From NCBI RefSeq assembly GCF_021738965.1, contig NZ_JAKKOQ010000012.1, forward strand, positions 124,001-188,000: a stretch of DNA of 64,000 nt, read 5' to 3'. This document shows, piece by piece, positions 26,719-36,201 of the stretch. The position numbers were made by a program, and so were the translations under genes. The first letter of the stretch is position 1; every line of letters begins with the position of its first letter. Source of the stretch: Gordonia zhenghanii (GTDB lineage Bacteria > Actinomycetota > Actinomycetes > Mycobacteriales > Mycobacteriaceae). The notes beneath the pieces were generated by a model. That model was not told where the DNA came from. It saw only the letters and a program-made list of their open reading frames with translations, and did no database searches.

Positions 26719-27657
26719 ATGACCGCTGAGAAGGATCTGGCCGCCCGGCTGCTCGATGCGCAAGTCGAGTTCACCCGCAGGCAGCTGACCGATCCCGACG
26801 AGTTCGCTGCGCTGGTGCACGACGAGATCACCCACGCCCTCGACGACGCCTCCCAGATCACGCTGTCCGAGTCGGTGTCGCGAGACCTGATCAAAGCGGT
26901 CGCCCACAAGTACGCGATCGCGTTCCCGGTCGAGGGGGCGATCCCCGAACTCGTCGGACGCGTCGCGGCACGGTTGTACGACATCACCGCTGCCGAAGAC
27001 GTCGGGCCTGCCGATCTGATCGGTCGGAAGCAGCTCGACGACCTGACCGACGACATCGCGCAGCTCGGCCTGTCGCAGCGGCTGGTGCAGCGGTTGCTCG
27101 ACTCGCCCGCGACCGTCGACACGTTCGTGGAAGTCGTCCAACGATCGGTCGACTCGTCGCGGCTCCCGAGTGGCCTGGGCCGATTCGTCGACGGCGCCGT
27201 CGAGTCGGTCGTCCGGCACGGCGCGGCGTTCGTGTTGCGCGCCAACAGGTCCGACTCTGACGAGCTCCTCGCGGACACGATGCGCGATCTGTCGCGCGCA
27301 GGGACCGGGAAGAGTGTCGGTGACCTGAGCTCGCTCGTCGAGCCCGGCGACCTGGAAGACGTCGTCGTCCTCGTCTTCGAGTTCTGGCGTGCGTTCCGTG
27401 ACACCGAGTATTTTGCGGGACTTCTGGCGGCAGGAGTCGACGAGGTGTTCGACACCTACGGCGACACCGCGCTGGACGATCTGCTCACCGACCTCGGTAT
27501 CGGGTACGACGATCTCGTCGAGGAAGGTCTCCGGTTCGGTCCGCCGGTCATCGCCGACTTGGACCGCCGCGGACTCCTCGAACCGTCGCTGCGTCGGCGT
27601 TTCGCGCCGTTCTACGCCTCGCAGGAGTTCCGCGACGCGGTCGGCTCCGTAGACTGA
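26719..27657 (+). CDS. Conserved hypothetical protein
   Basis: A 312-residue acidic, largely alpha-helical protein that I do not recognise. There is no signal peptide, membrane helix or cysteine cluster. Many short helices with Asp/Glu/Leu patterns (DEFAALVHDEITHALDDASQ, SRDLIKAVAHKYAIAF, LEDVVVLVFEFWRAFRDTEYFAGLL) suggest a helical-bundle protein. It is preceded by a HAD phosphatase (41 bases) and ends in a hairpin shared with the convergent ABC transporter gene. Codon use is like its neighbours, so it looks native. Confidence 0.7.
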   Translation: MTAEKDLAARLLDAQVEFTRRQLTDPDEFAALVHDEITHALDDASQITLSESVSRDLIKAVAHKYAIAFPVEGAIPELVGRVAARLYDITAAEDVGPADLIGRKQLDDLTDDIAQLGLSQRLVQRLLDSPATVDTFVEVVQRSVDSSRLPSGLGRFVDGAVESVVRHGAAFVLRANRSDSDELLADTMRDLSRAGTGKSVGDLSSLVEPGDLEDVVVLVFEFWRAFRDTEYFAGLLAAGVDEVFDTYGDTALDDLLTDLGIGYDDLVEEGLRFGPPVIADLDRRGLLEPSLRRRFAPFYASQEFRDAVGSVD

Positions 27658-27679
27658 CCCGGGCCAACACGCCGGGTCA
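27655..27679. terminator. Bidirectional hairpin between convergent genes
   Basis: TGACCCGG (27655-27662, including the stop codon of the upstream gene) pairs with CCGGGTCA (27672-27679). The stem ends one base before the stop codon of the convergent ATPase gene. Confidence 0.6.
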
Positions 27680-28453
27680 CTACAGGACCTGCGACAAGAA
27701 CGCGCGGAGTCGTTCGCTGCCCGCGTCGTCGAACAGCTTCGCCGGCGAGCCGGTTTCGACGACTGACCCCTCGTCCATGAAGACGACGTGGTCGGACACG
27801 TCGCGGGCGTAGCCCATCTCGTGCGTGACGACGACCATCGTCATCCCCTCTTTCGACAGTTCGGCCATCAACGAGAGAACGCCCTTGACGAGTTCGGGGT
27901 CGAGCGCGCTCGTCGCCTCGTCGAAGAACATGATCTCCGGCTTCATCGCGAGCGCTCGCGCGATCGCCACACGTTGCTGCTGTCCGCCGGACAGGGTGGC
28001 CGGGCGGGCGTCGGCCTTGTGTTTGAGGCCGACGGCGTCGAGCTCGGCGAGAGCGAGTTCGTGCGACTCATCCTTGCTCAGACCGCGGAGCTTGCGGGGC
28101 GCCAGTGCGACGTTCTGCGCGACGGTCTTGTGGGGAAACAGGTTGAACTGCTGGAAGACCATGCCGATCCGCCGACGCAGTTCGTCCGGGTCGTCGCCGA
28201 GGACCGAACGGCCGTCGATGAGGATGTCGCCCTGATCGGGCTCGTGGAGTCGGTTCAGCACGCGCAGGAGCGTCGACTTGCCTGAGCCGGACGGCCCGAT
28301 GACGGTGGTCGTCGTGCCCGCGTCCACCTGGATGTCGACACCGCGCAGCACATGGTTGTCGCCGAATGACAGGTGCAGGTCGGTGCCAGTCAAGGAGACC
28401 GCGGAGTCGGAGCTGACCAGCGGAGTGGTCACCGGCGGGGTGGGATCGCTCAT
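27680..28453 (-). CDS. Polar amino-acid ABC transporter, ATP-binding subunit
   Basis: A 257-residue ABC ATPase of the GlnQ/HisP group. Walker A is GPSGSGKSTLLRVLN (about residue 53), the Q-loop is FQQFNLFPHKT (about 98), the signature is LSGGQQQRVAIARALA (about 155), Walker B is IMFFDEATSALDPE (about 175) and the H-loop is VVVTHEMGYARDVSDHVVFMDEG. It energises uptake of glutamine, glutamate or a similar amino acid with the fused binding-protein/permease encoded 7 bases upstream. Confidence 0.93.
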   Translation of the reverse strand: MSDPTPPVTTPLVSSDSAVSLTGTDLHLSFGDNHVLRGVDIQVDAGTTTTVIGPSGSGKSTLLRVLNRLHEPDQGDILIDGRSVLGDDPDELRRRIGMVFQQFNLFPHKTVAQNVALAPRKLRGLSKDESHELALAELDAVGLKHKADARPATLSGGQQQRVAIARALAMKPEIMFFDEATSALDPELVKGVLSLMAELSKEGMTMVVVTHEMGYARDVSDHVVFMDEGSVVETGSPAKLFDDAGSERLRAFLSQVL

Positions 28454-28460
28454 TGGGAGG

Positions 28461-30230
28461 TCAGGCCTTTCCGGTGCGCAGGCGCTTGTCGATGTAGTTG
28501 ACCAGATGGGTCAGCGGGACGGTGAGGATCAGGTACAGCAACCCGGCGGCGAGTAGCGGAGTCAGGTTGCCGCTGTCGGCGTTGAAGTCCTTGCCGACTG
28601 CGAACAAGTCGCGCTGGGTCACGGTGAGGCCGAGGAAGTAGATCAGCGATGAGTCCTTGATGAGGACGATGAACTGGTTCATCAGCGCGGGTAGGACGCG
28701 ACGGACGCCCTGCGGCACGACGACGAGCGACATCGAGGAGCGGTAGGAGAAGCCGAGCGCACGCGAGGCCTCCATCTGGCCGCTCTCCACACTCTGGATG
28801 CCGGACCGGAAGATCTCGCCGATATACGCCGCCGCGAGCAGACCCAGGGCGATCGAACCGAGCCAGAACGGGTTGCCGCCGGTGATGTTCTTGACCACCG
28901 GGCCGAAGCCGAGCCCGACCATGAGGATGACGACGACGGCGGGGAGTCCGCGGAAGACGTCGGTGTAGACGCGGGCGGGCCAGCGTAGCCACCGGGTGCG
29001 GGAGATGCCTGCCACGGCGAGCAGCATGCCGAGGACGGTGCCGATGACGCCAGAGGTCAGCGCGATCTTCAACGTGTTCGGCAGCCCGGTGGTGACCAGG
29101 TCAGGCAGTGCTCGACGGAACTGTTCGCCGCTGAAGAACGTGTCGCCGAGTTGTGCCAGAGTGCTCTTCGGGGCGACGGCCTCGGTCTTCTGAGCGCCCG
29201 CGTTCTCCGCGGCGATCTTCTCGAAGTCCGGGAGCTGCGGCATCGGCGCGGCCTTTGACCCGGGCTTCCATCCGTCCGGGAGTTCGCGCGGAGCCCAGTC
29301 CTGGTACAGCGTCGACCAGGTGCCGTCGGCGATGATCGCGTCGAGCGCACTGTTGAGGGCGTCGGTGAGCTTCGTGTTGCCCTTGCCGACGGCCCATCCG
29401 GTGAAGTTGTTGATGCTGAACGTGTTCTCCAGGATCGCGATGCCGTCGGCGGCCTGGACTGTTCCTTCGGCCTGCTGGCTGGGGGCGACCCACGCGTCGA
29501 TCTGGCCGGAGCGAAGGTTCGCGTACGCGGTCGCGTAGTCGGGGTACTTGACCGGGTCGAGATGCAGGGTGTTCGCGACATAGTCGTCCTGCACCGTGCC
29601 CTGCACGACGCCGATGCGCGTGCCTGCATTCAAGTCGGCGAAACTCTGCACGGGGCCGTCGACCGGTGCCGCGAGTGCGAAGTAGCCGAAGTCGTAACCG
29701 TTGGTGAAGTCGACAGTCTGCCGACGTTCGTCGGTAGTGGTGATCGACGACGACCCGACGTCGAAACGCTTGCCTGCCACTTGCGCGAGCAGCCCGGAGA
29801 ACTCGGTGCCGACGAATTCGACCTTCAGCCCGAGCTTGTCGGCCATGGCGCGAAGCATCTCGTTGTCCATGCCCGTGTACTGCTGCTGGGAGTTCACGCA
29901 GATGCTCGGGGGAGCGTCGCCGAGGGTGCCGACGATGATCGTCCCCGGTTTGATGAGGCCGAGATCGGAGGTGTCGATCTGATCGAGCGGCGTGACGTTC
30001 GGCGTTGTGAACTCGTCCGGCGCCTGAGCGCTCTTCGCGAGGTTGGTCGGCGCCGCCGACGCGCTGGCGACTCCGGGCGGGGCGCACAACCCCTCGTCTT
30101 CACCGTCGCCGGACGAGGACCCGCACGCCGCGAGAGCGCCGATCAGGAGCACCACGATGAGCACAGGTAACCACCGGCGAGCCGAGCGCGGGCCGCGAAC
30201 CCGCTGCCGGGCCGTGTGAAGGACAGTCAT
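28461..30230 (-). CDS. Fused amino-acid-binding lipoprotein and ABC permease
   Basis: A 589-residue fusion. Residues 1-36 form a lipoprotein signal (LIVVLLIGALAAC lipobox). Residues about 85-330 are a family-3 solute-binding domain (GTLGDAPPSICVNSQQQYTGMDNEMLRAMADKLGLKVEFV..., GVVQGTVQDDYV). Residues about 370-585 are a HisM/GlnP-type permease with the ATPase-docking EAA motif (ESGQMEASRALGFSYRSSMSLVVVPQ). Such fusions are known for glutamine transporters. Fixing the receptor to the permease in a mycolate envelope guarantees one receptor per channel. It forms an operon with the ATPase downstream. Confidence 0.92.
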   Translation of the reverse strand: MTVLHTARQRVRGPRSARRWLPVLIVVLLIGALAACGSSSGDGEDEGLCAPPGVASASAAPTNLAKSAQAPDEFTTPNVTPLDQIDTSDLGLIKPGTIIVGTLGDAPPSICVNSQQQYTGMDNEMLRAMADKLGLKVEFVGTEFSGLLAQVAGKRFDVGSSSITTTDERRQTVDFTNGYDFGYFALAAPVDGPVQSFADLNAGTRIGVVQGTVQDDYVANTLHLDPVKYPDYATAYANLRSGQIDAWVAPSQQAEGTVQAADGIAILENTFSINNFTGWAVGKGNTKLTDALNSALDAIIADGTWSTLYQDWAPRELPDGWKPGSKAAPMPQLPDFEKIAAENAGAQKTEAVAPKSTLAQLGDTFFSGEQFRRALPDLVTTGLPNTLKIALTSGVIGTVLGMLLAVAGISRTRWLRWPARVYTDVFRGLPAVVVILMVGLGFGPVVKNITGGNPFWLGSIALGLLAAAYIGEIFRSGIQSVESGQMEASRALGFSYRSSMSLVVVPQGVRRVLPALMNQFIVLIKDSSLIYFLGLTVTQRDLFAVGKDFNADSGNLTPLLAAGLLYLILTVPLTHLVNYIDKRLRTGKA

Positions 30231-30336
30231 GGTTGGTCAGATTAGTCCGACCGGAACGATGTACCCATAGATACAACCGGGCTGGGGATAAGTCGGTCCC
30301 ACGATCGGTCAGCCGCGAGATCAGTCAGGGCATACG

Positions 30337-30370
30337 ACTGCGCCCCGGACCGTGTGGTCCGGGGCGCAGT
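30337..30370 (-). terminator. Strong terminator after lsr2
   Basis: Perfect 15-bp stem ACTGCGCCCCGGACC with a 4-base GTGT loop, 23 bases past the lsr2 stop on the minus strand. Confidence 0.75.
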
Positions 30371-30392
30371 GGATGAAGTTCGGGTCGCGGAT

Positions 30393-30722
30393 TCAGTTCG
30401 CGGCCTCGTATGCGGCGATCACATCGGCGGGAATGCGGCCGCGGTCGCTCACGGTGAATCCGTTCTCGTTGGCCCACTGGCGGATCACTCGCGTATTGGC
30501 GGCCGGGCGCGCGGCACCGGTGGCGCGGCGCTGCGATGCGCGACCGACGGACCGTGATGCCGCGACATACGTGGCGACGTGGTTACGGAATTCTTCGGCG
30601 TGCTCGGGAGAGGTATCGAACTCGTAGCTCTTGCCGTCGAGGCTCCAGCGAACGGTCTCGTATTCGTCGAGTTCCGCACCGTCGATGTCGTCGACGATCT
30701 TGATTACAGTCTTCTTTGCCAC
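30393..30722 (-). CDS. lsr2: Lsr2 nucleoid-associated protein
   Basis: A 109-residue Lsr2 protein, the H-NS-like xenogeneic silencer of Mycobacteriales that bridges AT-rich DNA. The N-terminal dimerisation part (MAKKTVIKIVDDIDGAE..., about 1-60) and the C-terminal DNA-binding domain (about 70-109) with the minor-groove RGR of SDRGRIPADVIAAYEAA are both present. The GTG start at 30722 is preceded by AGGGGCG. The linker is Arg/Ala-rich (RASQRRATGAARPAAN). It is monocistronic, ended by a strong terminator. Confidence 0.95.
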   Translation of the reverse strand: MAKKTVIKIVDDIDGAELDEYETVRWSLDGKSYEFDTSPEHAEEFRNHVATYVAASRSVGRASQRRATGAARPAANTRVIRQWANENGFTVSDRGRIPADVIAAYEAAN

Positions 30723-30777
30723 GTGGCGCCCCTCAATAGAATTTCTTCGGGTAATTCGTCGCCTACTGTACACATGA

Positions 30778-31530
30778 TCAGCGAGTAGGCACCACACGAG
30801 AATGCGACGTCGACCCAGATGTTTCGTCGTCTACTCCGGTCAATGATTTCGGTGCACGAGCATCCGCCCTGATCTCGGTGTAACCGTCGTCAGTCAAAGC
30901 GAATCCGGTGCCCGAGTCCGATTCAACGCAATAGACGTCGGTGTCCTGCGATAAACATGCGAAACGGCCGACGGTGATCGCTGATCCGGATGGGATGCTC
31001 CGCGAGCGGAACAACGCCGAGTAACGGTTCGCGCAGCCTCCTTCGGACGCTCCGTCACTGGAGAGCACCGCGAGTTCACGGTCCCACGAACAGTCGGGAT
31101 CCTCTTTCGCAGGCGGACTCTTGGGCCCTTTCACCGTGTCGGAGGTGCAGACCAGTGCGTTCGCGCCGTTGTTACCGGTAGAACACCGGATCTCGCGGTC
31201 GGCAGAAGAGAAGTGATATCCGGAGACGTCCTCCCGTGTGCCGTCCTTTCTGGAAGCGGCTACTTGGAACTCCGAATTACTCACCCGCGGAGCGCTTTTG
31301 ATGACTCTTTCAAAGCTCCACTCGGACGGGATGTCGTTCGACTGGGAGCGGCTGGTCTTCGAGGTCTCCGACAACGTCGACGGTTTCGTCTCGGTGGACA
31401 ACTGGTCCGTGCTGGGGATGACGATCCGGTCCGGCGTCCCCTGCGCCGAGAGGAGGCCGCAGCCACTGAGCGTCAGCATGGCGAGAAGGGCGATTGTGCC
31501 GATCGCACCGCGTTGTCCGTACCCTTGCAC
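30778..31530 (-). CDS. Putative secreted lipoprotein of unknown function
   Basis: A 250-residue protein with a lipoprotein signal ([17 protein letters not shown], Cys at about residue 24). A Ser/Thr-rich linker (about 40-70) follows, then a domain with six cysteines ([43 protein letters not shown]), which suggests three disulfide bonds. I do not recognise the family, though similar cysteine-patterned lipoproteins occur in mycolate actinobacteria. The GTG at 31530 is taken because the divergent trhO start lies at 31532. The sequence is less GC-biased and richer in Ser/Thr than its neighbours. Confidence 0.7.
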   Translation of the reverse strand: MQGYGQRGAIGTIALLAMLTLSGCGLLSAQGTPDRIVIPSTDQLSTETKPSTLSETSKTSRSQSNDIPSEWSFERVIKSAPRVSNSEFQVAASRKDGTREDVSGYHFSSADREIRCSTGNNGANALVCTSDTVKGPKSPPAKEDPDCSWDRELAVLSSDGASEGGCANRYSALFRSRSIPSGSAITVGRFACLSQDTDVYCVESDSGTGFALTDDGYTEIRADARAPKSLTGVDDETSGSTSHSRVVPTR

Positions 31531-31531
31531 T

Positions 31532-32383
31532 GTGGCGACCCCCAAAATCGTGCTCTTCTATGTGTTCACGCCGCTGCCCGATCCGGAGGCGATCCGGCTC
31601 TGGCAGCACCGGGTATGCGAGTCCCTGGGCTTGCGCGGCAGGATCATCGTGTCATCCCACGGCATCAATGCAACAGTGGGCGGCGACATCCGCGAAGTGA
31701 AACGGTACGTGAAAGCCACGCGTGAGTATGCGGCATTTCGCGATGCCGACATCAAATGGTCCGACGGGGTGGGTGAGGACTTTCCTCGCCTGACGGTCAG
31801 AGTACGGCCGGAGATAGTCACGTTCGGGGTACCGGACGAGGTCGAAGTGGACGAGAACGGTGTCGTCGGGGGAGGGACCCGACTGAGCCCCGACGAACTC
31901 CACACGTTGATCGACGAACGCGGTGACGAAGTCGCATTCCTTGACGGCCGAAATGCGATTGAGGCACAGATCGGACGATTCCGCGGCGCAATCGTGCCAG
32001 ATGTCGACACCACCCGTGACTTCGTCGGGCTTCTCGAAAGCGGAGAACTCGACCATCTCAAACACGCGCCGATCGTGACCTATTGCACGGGAGGCGTGCG
32101 CTGTGAGGTTCTCAGTGCACTGATGCGACATCGAGGATTCACTGACGTGTATCAACTCGACGGCGGAATAGTCCGATACGGCGAGCGTTTCGCAGACCAA
32201 GGCCTGTGGGAAGGCTCCCTGTATGTATTCGACAAACGAATGTCGATCGAATTCGGCAGTCCGACGGTCATCGGACGATGCGTCGAATGCGGGACGCCGA
32301 CCTCGCGCGTCGTCAATCACCCCGATCGGAACGGCCGTGAACTGGCAGTCGCCTGTGAAGAATGTGTGCCGACCGGTGCGTGA
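31532..32383 (+). CDS. trhO: tRNA uridine(34) hydroxylase, rhodanese-like
   Basis: A 283-residue TrhO (YceA/UPF0176) protein, which makes 5-hydroxyuridine at position 34 of tRNA using molecular oxygen. The N-terminal acylphosphatase-like part (about 1-95) includes the [12 protein letters not shown] motif. The rhodanese domain (about 120-220) has its Cys in [20 protein letters not shown]-terminal zinc-type cluster CVECG...CEEC is present. It starts with a GTG back-to-back with the divergent lipoprotein gene. Its 3' end overlaps the proposed start of the CobW gene. Confidence 0.9.
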   Translation: MATPKIVLFYVFTPLPDPEAIRLWQHRVCESLGLRGRIIVSSHGINATVGGDIREVKRYVKATREYAAFRDADIKWSDGVGEDFPRLTVRVRPEIVTFGVPDEVEVDENGVVGGGTRLSPDELHTLIDERGDEVAFLDGRNAIEAQIGRFRGAIVPDVDTTRDFVGLLESGELDHLKHAPIVTYCTGGVRCEVLSALMRHRGFTDVYQLDGGIVRYGERFADQGLWEGSLYVFDKRMSIEFGSPTVIGRCVECGTPTSRVVNHPDRNGRELAVACEECVPTGA

Positions 32384-33566
32384 ACGACATATTCCGGTCG
32401 TCGTACTCGCCGGATTCCTCGGTGCGGGCAAGACGACGTTGCTCAATCATGTTCTGAGCAATGCGGACGGCAGACGTATCGGTGTTCTGGTCAACGACTT
32501 CGGCTCGATCAACGTCGATGCTCTTCTCGTGTCCGGTGTGGCGGGCGGCACCGTCACCCTCGAGAACGGATGCATGTGCTGCACGACCGATGCTGACGGT
32601 CTCGGTGACGCGATCGGTGCGCTGTCCGCACCGAGTGCGGGTCTGGACGCGATCCTCATCGAGGCGAGTGGAATCGCCGAACCGAGCGCACTGATCCGGT
32701 TGGTGCTCGCCGCGTGCGGTCCGACCGCGTCGTACGGCGGTCTGGTCTACGTCCTCGACGCCGTCGCGCTGATGCGCACCGTCGCCGACTTTCCATCCGT
32801 GCGCGATCACGTCGGGATCGCCGACCTCGTGGTCTGCAACAAGGCCGACCTCGTCGACGAGGCGGCACTCCAGTCGGTGCGCGGTCTGGTCGCCGCCGCG
32901 AATCCGACGGCCCCGACCGTCGTCGTCAGCGATGCTGCGGTCGATCCGTCGATGATGTTCGACGATGCGCCCGAGCGCGCCGTCGACGTCGGCGTGCGGC
33001 AACTCGCTCTGGACGAACTCCTCGCGGAGGAGGCGGCCGAGCACGATCACAGTGCTCACCTGCACGCCGCCTTCGAGTCCACGTCGATCCAGACGCCGGA
33101 TGCGGCGGACCCGCGTCGTCTCGCGCGCTTCCTGGAACGCCCACCGGTCGGCACGTACCGGATCAAGGGTCGAGTGTTCCTCGACGTCGCGGGGCACCGC
33201 GATCACGCGTACGTGGTGCACGCGGTCGGCGGCATAGTCCGGGTGACGACGCAGGCGTGGGCCGATCAGACGCCGGGCACGTCACTCGTGGTGATCGGCG
33301 CAGGCCTCGACGTCGCCGCAGCAGACGACGCGCTCGCCCAGGTCGTCGCCCCGCCCGGCGTCGACGGCGGCGTAGACGACGAGTACGGCATCCTGCACAT
33401 CACCCGTTACATCGTCGACGAGCAGATCCCGTCAGCCCAGAAGGGGCGAGGCGAGCCAGTCGGCGTCGATGCCGACCCATCCGGCGGCGAGATGCAGCGC
33501 ACCGGTGAGCCAGAGGGTGGCGATCACAATGGCGCAGGTCGCGATGCCGAGCAGGATCTGGGCTAG
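32364..33566 (+). CDS. CobW/COG0523 G3E-family GTPase (putative metallochaperone)
   Basis: A protein of about 400 residues of the COG0523 group. Walker A is [17 protein letters not shown] (about residues 16-32), the metal-binding CxCC motif is in [13 protein letters not shown] (about 70), the [13 protein letters not shown] switch motif reads [10 protein letters not shown] (about 100), and NKAD (about 165) recognises guanine. A His-rich stretch EHDHSAHLH (about 230) can hold metal. The CobW_C domain follows (about 255-360). Family members deliver zinc or cobalt. The last 45 residues are read antisense to the end of the convergent gene, so the native stop may have been lost. The start is uncertain (32364 or 32376). 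Confidence 0.85.
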   Translation: MCRPVRERHIPVVVLAGFLGAGKTTLLNHVLSNADGRRIGVLVNDFGSINVDALLVSGVAGGTVTLENGCMCCTTDADGLGDAIGALSAPSAGLDAILIEASGIAEPSALIRLVLAACGPTASYGGLVYVLDAVALMRTVADFPSVRDHVGIADLVVCNKADLVDEAALQSVRGLVAAANPTAPTVVVSDAAVDPSMMFDDAPERAVDVGVRQLALDELLAEEAAEHDHSAHLHAAFESTSIQTPDAADPRRLARFLERPPVGTYRIKGRVFLDVAGHRDHAYVVHAVGGIVRVTTQAWADQTPGTSLVVIGAGLDVAAADDALAQVVAPPGVDGGVDDEYGILHITRYIVDEQIPSAQKGRGEPVGVDADPSGGEMQRTGEPEGGDHNGAGRDAEQDLG

Positions 33567-33950
33567 TAGGTTGCCGTCGATGTACCGGGAGTAGAAGGCG
33601 TTGAGCTTCTCCATGATCCACCGGCGAAGGCGGGCCGCCCACTCGAGTTCCTGCGACAGGATCAGCAAGCCGAGGAAGACGATGGCCCACCCCGGGCCCG
33701 GGTACGGAATAGTGATCACGCCGACGGCTGTGACCAGCACGCCGACGACGATCGTCACGTAGCGGAGTAGGAAGCCGTAGCGGTGATTGTGGCGCAGGTC
33801 GTGATACTTGGCGCCGATTCTGGAGAACATGCGGGGCTTTCCGGTGGGGACGGGCCGACGTCCGGACTCTACAGGCTCTGCACCTACGTGCTTGGGGCTC
33901 ACGCGCTCGGGGCCTACGGGCTCTGGCGTCTCTACAGGCTCGGGGGTCAC
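33432..33950 (-). CDS. TIGR02611-type small membrane protein
   Basis: A 172-residue actinobacterial membrane protein. A Pro/Glu-rich tail of about 40 residues, encoded by short GAGCCTGTAGAG-like DNA repeats, is followed by two hydrophobic segments around the family hallmark IPYPGPGWAIVFLGLLILSQELEWA (about residues 81-105) and two more near the C-terminus ([20 protein letters not shown]). The function is unknown. The start is the GTG at 33950; an internal ATG (MFSRIGAKYHD) would remove the tail. Its last 135 bases overlap the convergent CobW gene. Confidence 0.78.
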   Translation of the reverse strand: MTPEPVETPEPVGPERVSPKHVGAEPVESGRRPVPTGKPRMFSRIGAKYHDLRHNHRYGFLLRYVTIVVGVLVTAVGVITIPYPGPGWAIVFLGLLILSQELEWAARLRRWIMEKLNAFYSRYIDGNLLAQILLGIATCAIVIATLWLTGALHLAAGWVGIDADWLASPLLG

Positions 33951-34074
33951 AGCCGGTTAACGATTTCCCTCCGCGGAAGGTTCCCGTTCGACAGCGACCC
34001 TCAACTACTGATTGACTGTTACGCAAGTTATCAGTGTGAAAGCTGATGTGTCGTCTGGAAAGGGAGCAGCGCCG

Positions 34075-35169
34075 ATGAACGCTGTCCGTGCACGCCGTGG
34101 AACACTCGCCGCGGCATCGCTCGTCGCAACCGCAGCACTGAGTCTCGGGCTGGTGAACGCGCCGTCGTCGGAAGCCGCGCCGCTTCCGGGCGCAGGCAAG
34201 GATCTCGCCGGGAAGACGATCTTCCTCGACCCCGGTCACCAGGGGTCTGCCGCAGGTCACGACCTCAACAAGCAGGTGCCGGACGGGCGGGGCGGCAAGA
34301 AGGCCTGCCAGACCACCGGGGCGACCGCGGTGACCGGCAAGGCCGAGCACACCGTCAACTGGGAGGTCTCCCAGTTGGTGAAGGCGGCACTCGAGAGCAA
34401 GGGCGCCCGCGTGGTGTTGAGCCGCAAGGACGACACCGGCTGGGGCGGGTGCGTCGACGAGCGCGCCGAAGCCGCCAGCCGGTCCGGCGCCGCGGTCGCG
34501 GTCAGTCTGCACGCCGATTCGACGAGCAAGACCGCCGACAACTCGAAGAGTGGCTTCCACCTGATCGTCCCGACCCTGCCGCTGCCGGACAAGGCCGCGG
34601 ACAAAGCGCAGGCGAGTGAAGGCCGCAAGGCGTCCAACACGATGCGCGACGCACTGGTCAAGGCGGGGCTGCAGCCAGCAGGGTATGCGGGCGCCGTCGA
34701 CGGAATCCAGACGCGTGCGGACATCGCAGGCGTCAACCTGACCCGTGTCCCCGCGGTGTTCGTCGAGATGGGCAATCTGTCGAACCCGGCCGAGGCCAAG
34801 TCGTTGTCGTCGCCGCAGGGCGCCGCGAAGTACGCGATGGCGATCACCGACGGGATCACGTCGTACGTCGACGGCAAGGCGAGCTCGGCCAATCCGACCG
34901 CACCTGTTCCGGCGCCCGGCGACGACAAGTCGAGCCAGGGCGTCGACCCGCGGGAGCAGGCGTCGCCGGAGTCGGACGACTCCGCCGGAGGCGTCGACCT
35001 CGCCGGACTCGCCGCGGCCGGCCCGCTGTTCGAGAAGATCGCGAAGGCCAATAGCCCGCAGGAGGCGCAGCGCATCCTGATGACCGAGGGGCAGGACGTG
35101 TCGGCAGAGGTCCTCAAAGCGATGCTGTCGGTCGTGTACGCCGTCTTCGGCGGCAAACTGCCCGTCTGA
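34075..35169 (+). CDS. N-acetylmuramoyl-L-alanine amidase, Rv3717-like
   Basis: A 364-residue secreted Amidase_3 enzyme cutting the bond between muramic acid and the peptide stem of peptidoglycan. The signal peptide ends near residue 35 (SSEAAPLPG). The zinc ligands are visible: His in LDPGHQGSA (about 54), Glu in TVNWEVSQLVKAAL (about 100), His in AVSLHADSTS (about 145) and the catalytic Glu in FVEMGNLSNPAEA (about 240). An Ala/Asp/Ser-rich tail (about 285-364) follows. The ATG at 34075 has AAAGGGAG upstream. The length slightly exceeds the mycobacterial homologue because of the tail. Confidence 0.9.
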   Translation: MNAVRARRGTLAAASLVATAALSLGLVNAPSSEAAPLPGAGKDLAGKTIFLDPGHQGSAAGHDLNKQVPDGRGGKKACQTTGATAVTGKAEHTVNWEVSQLVKAALESKGARVVLSRKDDTGWGGCVDERAEAASRSGAAVAVSLHADSTSKTADNSKSGFHLIVPTLPLPDKAADKAQASEGRKASNTMRDALVKAGLQPAGYAGAVDGIQTRADIAGVNLTRVPAVFVEMGNLSNPAEAKSLSSPQGAAKYAMAITDGITSYVDGKASSANPTAPVPAPGDDKSSQGVDPREQASPESDDSAGGVDLAGLAAAGPLFEKIAKANSPQEAQRILMTEGQDVSAEVLKAMLSVVYAVFGGKLPV

Positions 35170-35231
35170 TCCTGAGGCCGGGACGCCCGCAGGGTCGGGG
35201 GCGGTTGTGACTCACCGGTTAGGCTTGTGAC

Positions 35232-36200
35232 ATGGGCCATGATCCGCAGGGACTTCTGACCACGATCCGCGAGCTGTTCTGGGTTCCGACCCCGGTTCCT
35301 ACCTTGCGCGGCCGCACGGTGCTGATCACCGGAGCAGCCAGCGGGATCGGGCGCGCCACGGCGCTCGCCGCAGCGCGGGAGGGCACCGACCTCGTCCTGA
35401 CCGACCTGCACCCCGATCCGTTGGACGCGGTGGTCGCCGAGGTCGGCGCAAGCGGCGGATCCGTCGTCTACCACGCTGCGGGCGACGTGTCGGACTACGA
35501 CTGGGTGGCGTCGTTCGCCCGAGCCGTCGACGCGGAGGTCGGCGTCATGGACGTCGTCATGAACGTCGCCGGGATCTCGGCGTGGGGGACCGTCGAGAAT
35601 CTCCAGCACCGTCACTGGCGCAAACTCGTGGAAGTCAACCTGATGGGTCCGATCCACATCATCGAGAGCTTCGTCCCGCAGATGGTGCGGCGCGGGGCAG
35701 GCGGCCAGGTGGTCAACGTGTCGTCCGCCGCGGGGCTTCTCGCACTTCCGTGGCACGCCGCGTACAGCGCCAGCAAGTTCGGCATCCGCGGCGTCTCCGA
35801 AGTGCTGCGCTACGACCTTCGTCGGCACAACATCGGGGTGTCGCTCGTCTGCCCGGGCGGGGTGGACACGCCGCTCGTCGGAACCGTCGAGATCGTCGGT
35901 CTCGACCGGAGTGATCCGCGTGTTGCGGCGCAGGTCGATGGCTTTCACAAGATCGCGGTGACGCCGGAGAAGGCGGCGCAGGCCATCGTCCGCGGCGTGG
36001 TGAAGAACAAGTTCATGGTCTACACGTCGATCGACGTGCGATTCGGGTACTGGTGGGCGCGCAAGTTCGCGTTCCCGTACGAAGTCGCGATGCGGATCGC
36101 GAACAACCGGTTCGACCACCTCTCGCGGCTGGCCGGACTCGGATCGTCGCACGGAGCCGACGACGGCGCGCCCTCGGTCTCGTCGAAGCCGACCGACTGA
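35232..36200 (+). CDS. Short-chain dehydrogenase/reductase
   Basis: A 322-residue classical SDR. The nucleotide-binding GxxxGxG is TGAASGIGRA (about residues 34-43), with Asp after strand 2 (LVLTDLH) favouring NAD(H). NVAG is at about 110, the catalytic Ser is in NVSSAAGLLALP (about 160) and YSASKFG (about 177) gives Tyr and Lys. The C-terminal extension (about 255-322) is aromatic-rich, like mycobacterial membrane-associated SDRs acting on lipids. The substrate is unknown. The next gene starts 2 bases after its stop. Confidence 0.9.
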   Translation: MGHDPQGLLTTIRELFWVPTPVPTLRGRTVLITGAASGIGRATALAAAREGTDLVLTDLHPDPLDAVVAEVGASGGSVVYHAAGDVSDYDWVASFARAVDAEVGVMDVVMNVAGISAWGTVENLQHRHWRKLVEVNLMGPIHIIESFVPQMVRRGAGGQVVNVSSAAGLLALPWHAAYSASKFGIRGVSEVLRYDLRRHNIGVSLVCPGGVDTPLVGTVEIVGLDRSDPRVAAQVDGFHKIAVTPEKAAQAIVRGVVKNKFMVYTSIDVRFGYWWARKFAFPYEVAMRIANNRFDHLSRLAGLGSSHGADDGAPSVSSKPTD

Positions 36201-36201
36201 C

